NCBI GenBank assembly: GCA_021811305.1
Contig: JAJZPD010000004.1
Location: forward strand, 1 to 22,819
DNA length: 22,819 bases
Reading direction: 5' to 3'
Source of the DNA: a bacterium
GTDB taxonomy: Bacteria; Patescibacteriota; Minisyncoccia; UBA6257; Colwellbacteraceae
Part shown: positions 21,671-22,819 of the stretch, one piece after another
Position numbering within the stretch: position 1 is the first letter of the stretch
Layout of the letters: every line of letters starts with the position of its first letter
The notes under the pieces: model-generated
The model's input: only the letters and a program-made list of their open reading frames with translations
Databases searched by the model: none
Told to the model about the DNA's origin: nothing
Made by a program: the position numbers and the translations under genes

Positions 21671-22321
21671 TCAGCCGTTTAAGAGCGGCAAAACGAGTGA
21701 AAGTACATCTTGGTGAATCTCTTCCGGACTACGGAGCTTCCCTTCGCGGACGCAATCGACGATTACCCAGTCTTCCCGAGCGTTAGCCATCTCTTGATAG
21801 ACCTCGACGACTCTCCTTTGGTAATCAAGGTCGGCCTCGTGTTGATCGGGGTTTGCGCGGCTCTGTGAGAGCTGAGCCGAAACCTCCACCGGGACCTTCA
21901 GGTAGATGACGATGCTGGGCCTTGGGAGCTTTAGGTTTCCGTACTCGGCCTGCTCGGTCACCATAATGAATTCGTCCCTATCGATCCCAGAAAGCTTCGC
22001 TCCCTGGAAGGCGAGGTTGGACGGCGTGTAGCGGTCGCAAATGACAGGCCCGTGCTTGAGGGCCTTGCGCAGTTCCTTCTTCGCCTCAACTCTGTCCAAT
22101 GTGTAAAGAGGTGAGGCCAAGTAGGGATTAAGAGAGAGGAAGTCTCCGAATTCTCCGTTTAGACTCCTGCGGATGAGTGATCCATAGAAGTGGTTGTATC
22201 TGGGAAAACTGAACGTTGAACAACGGAACCCTCTTTCTTCTAGCGCCTGGAGAAGCAGTTCGGTTTGCGTTTTCTTTCCGGCCGCGTCTCCGCCTTCGAT
22301 GACTACGAGCGGGTGTTGCAT
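21671..22321 (-). CDS. tmk: Thymidylate kinase-like nucleotide kinase
   Basis: A P-loop kinase expected to phosphorylate dTMP to dTDP. 216 residues. The P-loop VIEGGDAAGKKTQ has Lys17 where Ser/Thr usually follows GK, with Thr18 next, which recalls GKGTQ of adenylate kinases. The dTMP-kinase signature DRYTPSNLAFQGA (about 96-108) is clear. The region FPRYNHFYGSLIRRSL fits the family's substrate loop, and an R-rich lid-like part (SRANPDQHEADLDYQRRV) follows. The start at 22321 is set by AGGAGA six bases upstream, one of the few Shine-Dalgarno sites here. Assignment to dTMP rather than another NMP rests on the DRY motif. Confidence 0.8.
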   Translation of the reverse strand: MQHPLVVIEGGDAAGKKTQTELLLQALEERGFRCSTFSFPRYNHFYGSLIRRSLNGEFGDFLSLNPYLASPLYTLDRVEAKKELRKALKHGPVICDRYTPSNLAFQGAKLSGIDRDEFIMVTEQAEYGNLKLPRPSIVIYLKVPVEVSAQLSQSRANPDQHEADLDYQRRVVEVYQEMANAREDWVIVDCVREGKLRSPEEIHQDVLSLVLPLLNG

Positions 22322-22327
22322 GAGATC

Positions 22328-22333
22328 TCTCCT
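22328..22333 (-). promoter_or_regulatory. Shine-Dalgarno of the kinase gene
   Basis: AGGAGA on the minus strand, six bases before the ATG at 22321. A CCTAA/TTAGG inverted repeat lies just upstream. A possible -10 TATAGT is at 22363-22358, without a good -35. Confidence 0.75.
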
Positions 22334-22405
22334 AGCCTAAAATTAGGTACCATTGCCACTATACACGCTGGCCAAAAAAATGGGAAATTGTTTGTTTTAT
22401 ATTAA

Positions 22406-22620
22406 TCCGTTACTCCGAGCTTTGGTGAAAGGTGGCTCGCTACTCCAGAGCTTTAACGAAGGATGGCTTGCCGCTCCGAAGCCTTGGCGAAGGATGGCGG
22501 GAGCTGAGGTATCCTGCGCTAAAGCTTCGGAATACCATTCACCTTTTGTGCCACATTCACTTTTTTATGTCGCTGGGATTGCCGCTCCGAAGCCTTGGCG
22601 AAGGATGGCGGGAGCTGAGG
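22406..22620. repeat. Degenerate ~31-base tandem units and a perfect 42-base direct repeat
   Basis: Three tandem units of the type TACTCCGAGCTTTGG..GAAGGATGGC begin near 22408, 22439 and 22470. A fourth begins near 22581, and an inverted fragment (CTAAAGCTTCGGAATA) lies at about 22519-22534. Units three and four belong to a perfect 42-base direct repeat, 22468-22509 and 22579-22620, 111 bases apart. Each copy ends in GCGGGAGCTGAGG, which equals the 3' end of the nearby tRNA-Trp. Open frames crossing this area only translate the repeat. Confidence 0.8.
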
Positions 22621-22623
22621 GAA
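22608..22623 (-). repeat. Copy of the tRNA-Trp 3' end
   Basis: Sixteen bases (GCGGGAGCTGAGGGAA on the plus strand) are identical to 22776-22791, the 3' end of tRNA-Trp with one flanking base. They lie 168 bases away in the same orientation. A 13-base copy occurs at 22497-22509. Confidence 0.7.
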
Positions 22624-22629
22624 CCTCAC

Positions 22630-22670
22630 AAAATTTCCTACGGAAATTTTCTAAAACCACTCGGTTTTAG
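22630..22670. other. Two adjacent perfect hairpins
   Basis: AAAATTTCC/GGAAATTTT with loop TAC (22630-22650) is directly followed by CTAAAACC/GGTTTTAG with loop ACTC (22651-22670). They resemble the hairpin run after tRNA-Leu in size and loop length. Confidence 0.65.
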
Positions 22671-22729
22671 TATTTCCTCCACGGGAGCATTCCGTTGCCC
22701 CCGACCCTCTTCGGGTTCGATTCCTACGG

Positions 22730-22773
22730 TAAAAATAAAATTCTACCTCATCAGAAAGAGGTAGAATTTTATT
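22730..22773 (-). terminator. Terminator of tRNA-Trp
   Basis: A perfect 16-bp stem (22734-22749 with 22758-22773; arms begin AATAAAATTC and GAGGTAGAAT) and an 8-base loop, with T-rich sequence on the minus-strand exit side. It begins three bases after the tRNA 3' end. Confidence 0.75.
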
Positions 22774-22776
22774 GTG

Positions 22777-22819
22777 CGGGAGCTGAGGGAATCGAACCCC
22801 CGACAGCGGTTTTGGAGAC
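22777..22819 (-). tRNA. tRNA-Trp(CCA), 5' half beyond window
   Basis: On the minus strand the visible part reads GTCTCCAAAACCGC (anticodon loop CTCCAAA, anticodon CCA). It continues into a T-arm GGGGG TTCGATT CCCTC and acceptor strand AGCTCCC with discriminator G, as expected for bacterial tRNA-Trp. The terminal CCA is not encoded. The D-arm and 5' acceptor strand lie outside the window. Confidence 0.88.

Noticed and set aside
22406..22620. CRISPR-like reading of the repeated units
   Set aside because: Units are degenerate, nearly adjacent, lack unique spacers of constant length, and no cas genes are present.
22353..22764. Two overlapping open frames with repeated PKPWRRMAGAE / RSLGEGWREL segments
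   Set aside because: They translate the 42-base direct repeat and tandem units in two frames, start without promoter or RBS evidence, and run into the tRNA-Trp terminator.

Overview
The window looks like a chromosomal piece of a Candidate Phyla Radiation (Patescibacteria, probably Parcubacteria-like) bacterium. This is an inference. It rests on a compact core-gene layout, several small pilin-like proteins with the hydrophobic-GG-[DN]-x-K-K signature, a metal-site-less metallo-beta-lactamase-like protein next to gyrA, proline-rich CPR-style membrane proteins, and very AT-rich repetitive spacers between more GC-rich genes. TGA acts as a stop codon at 8778-8780 and just before 9344, so the recoded Gracilibacteria-type code does not apply.

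Layout. 1-442 holds two minus-strand tRNAs, a partial Val(UAC) and a complete Ile(UAU). 636-3954 holds minus-strand ftsH and rpsA, separated by a repeat-rich spacer. 4016-7022 is a plus-strand operon of a degenerate MBL-fold protein and gyrA. 7193-9344 holds an orphan extracellular solute-binding protein and two VirB2/TrbC-like small membrane proteins. 9470-10961 is a minus-strand two-gene cassette of unknown function with strong Shine-Dalgarno sites and its own promoter and terminator. 11066-11150 is tRNA-Leu(UAG), followed by a run of hairpins and a duplicated tRNA 3' end. 11512-11892 is a third pilin-like gene, convergent with a XerC/D-like recombinase (11900-12805). 13110-16054 holds rpsO, a NYN-domain protein and pnp, an RNA-processing neighbourhood. 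16360-17934 is a proline-rich membrane protein. 18036-21624 holds nusA, ppa, clpP and tyrS. 21671-22321 is a thymidylate kinase-like gene on the minus strand. The window ends in a repeat-rich stretch and a partial tRNA-Trp.

Two architectural themes stand out. First, most core genes have a -10 box whose last base lies only 6-9 nt before the start codon and have no Shine-Dalgarno, so the mRNAs should be leaderless. Only the cassette at 9470-10961 and the thymidylate kinase gene have AGGAG-type sites. Many promoters share an extended -10 of the form TGCTANNAT. Second, the intergenic spacers are built from one recurrent three-module repeat: a GCGCAAAA/TTTTGCGC module, a TAGGGACTAGGGGTTAGGG module that is mirrored, and an AAATCCTAAA/TTCGAATTT module. 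It recurs at five main loci plus one short fragment. Separately, two tRNA genes (Leu and Trp) are each followed by small hairpins and by extra copies of the tRNA's own 3' end, which looks like the footprint of small tRNA-targeting elements.

No CRISPR array, rRNA, transposase or complete mobile element was seen.
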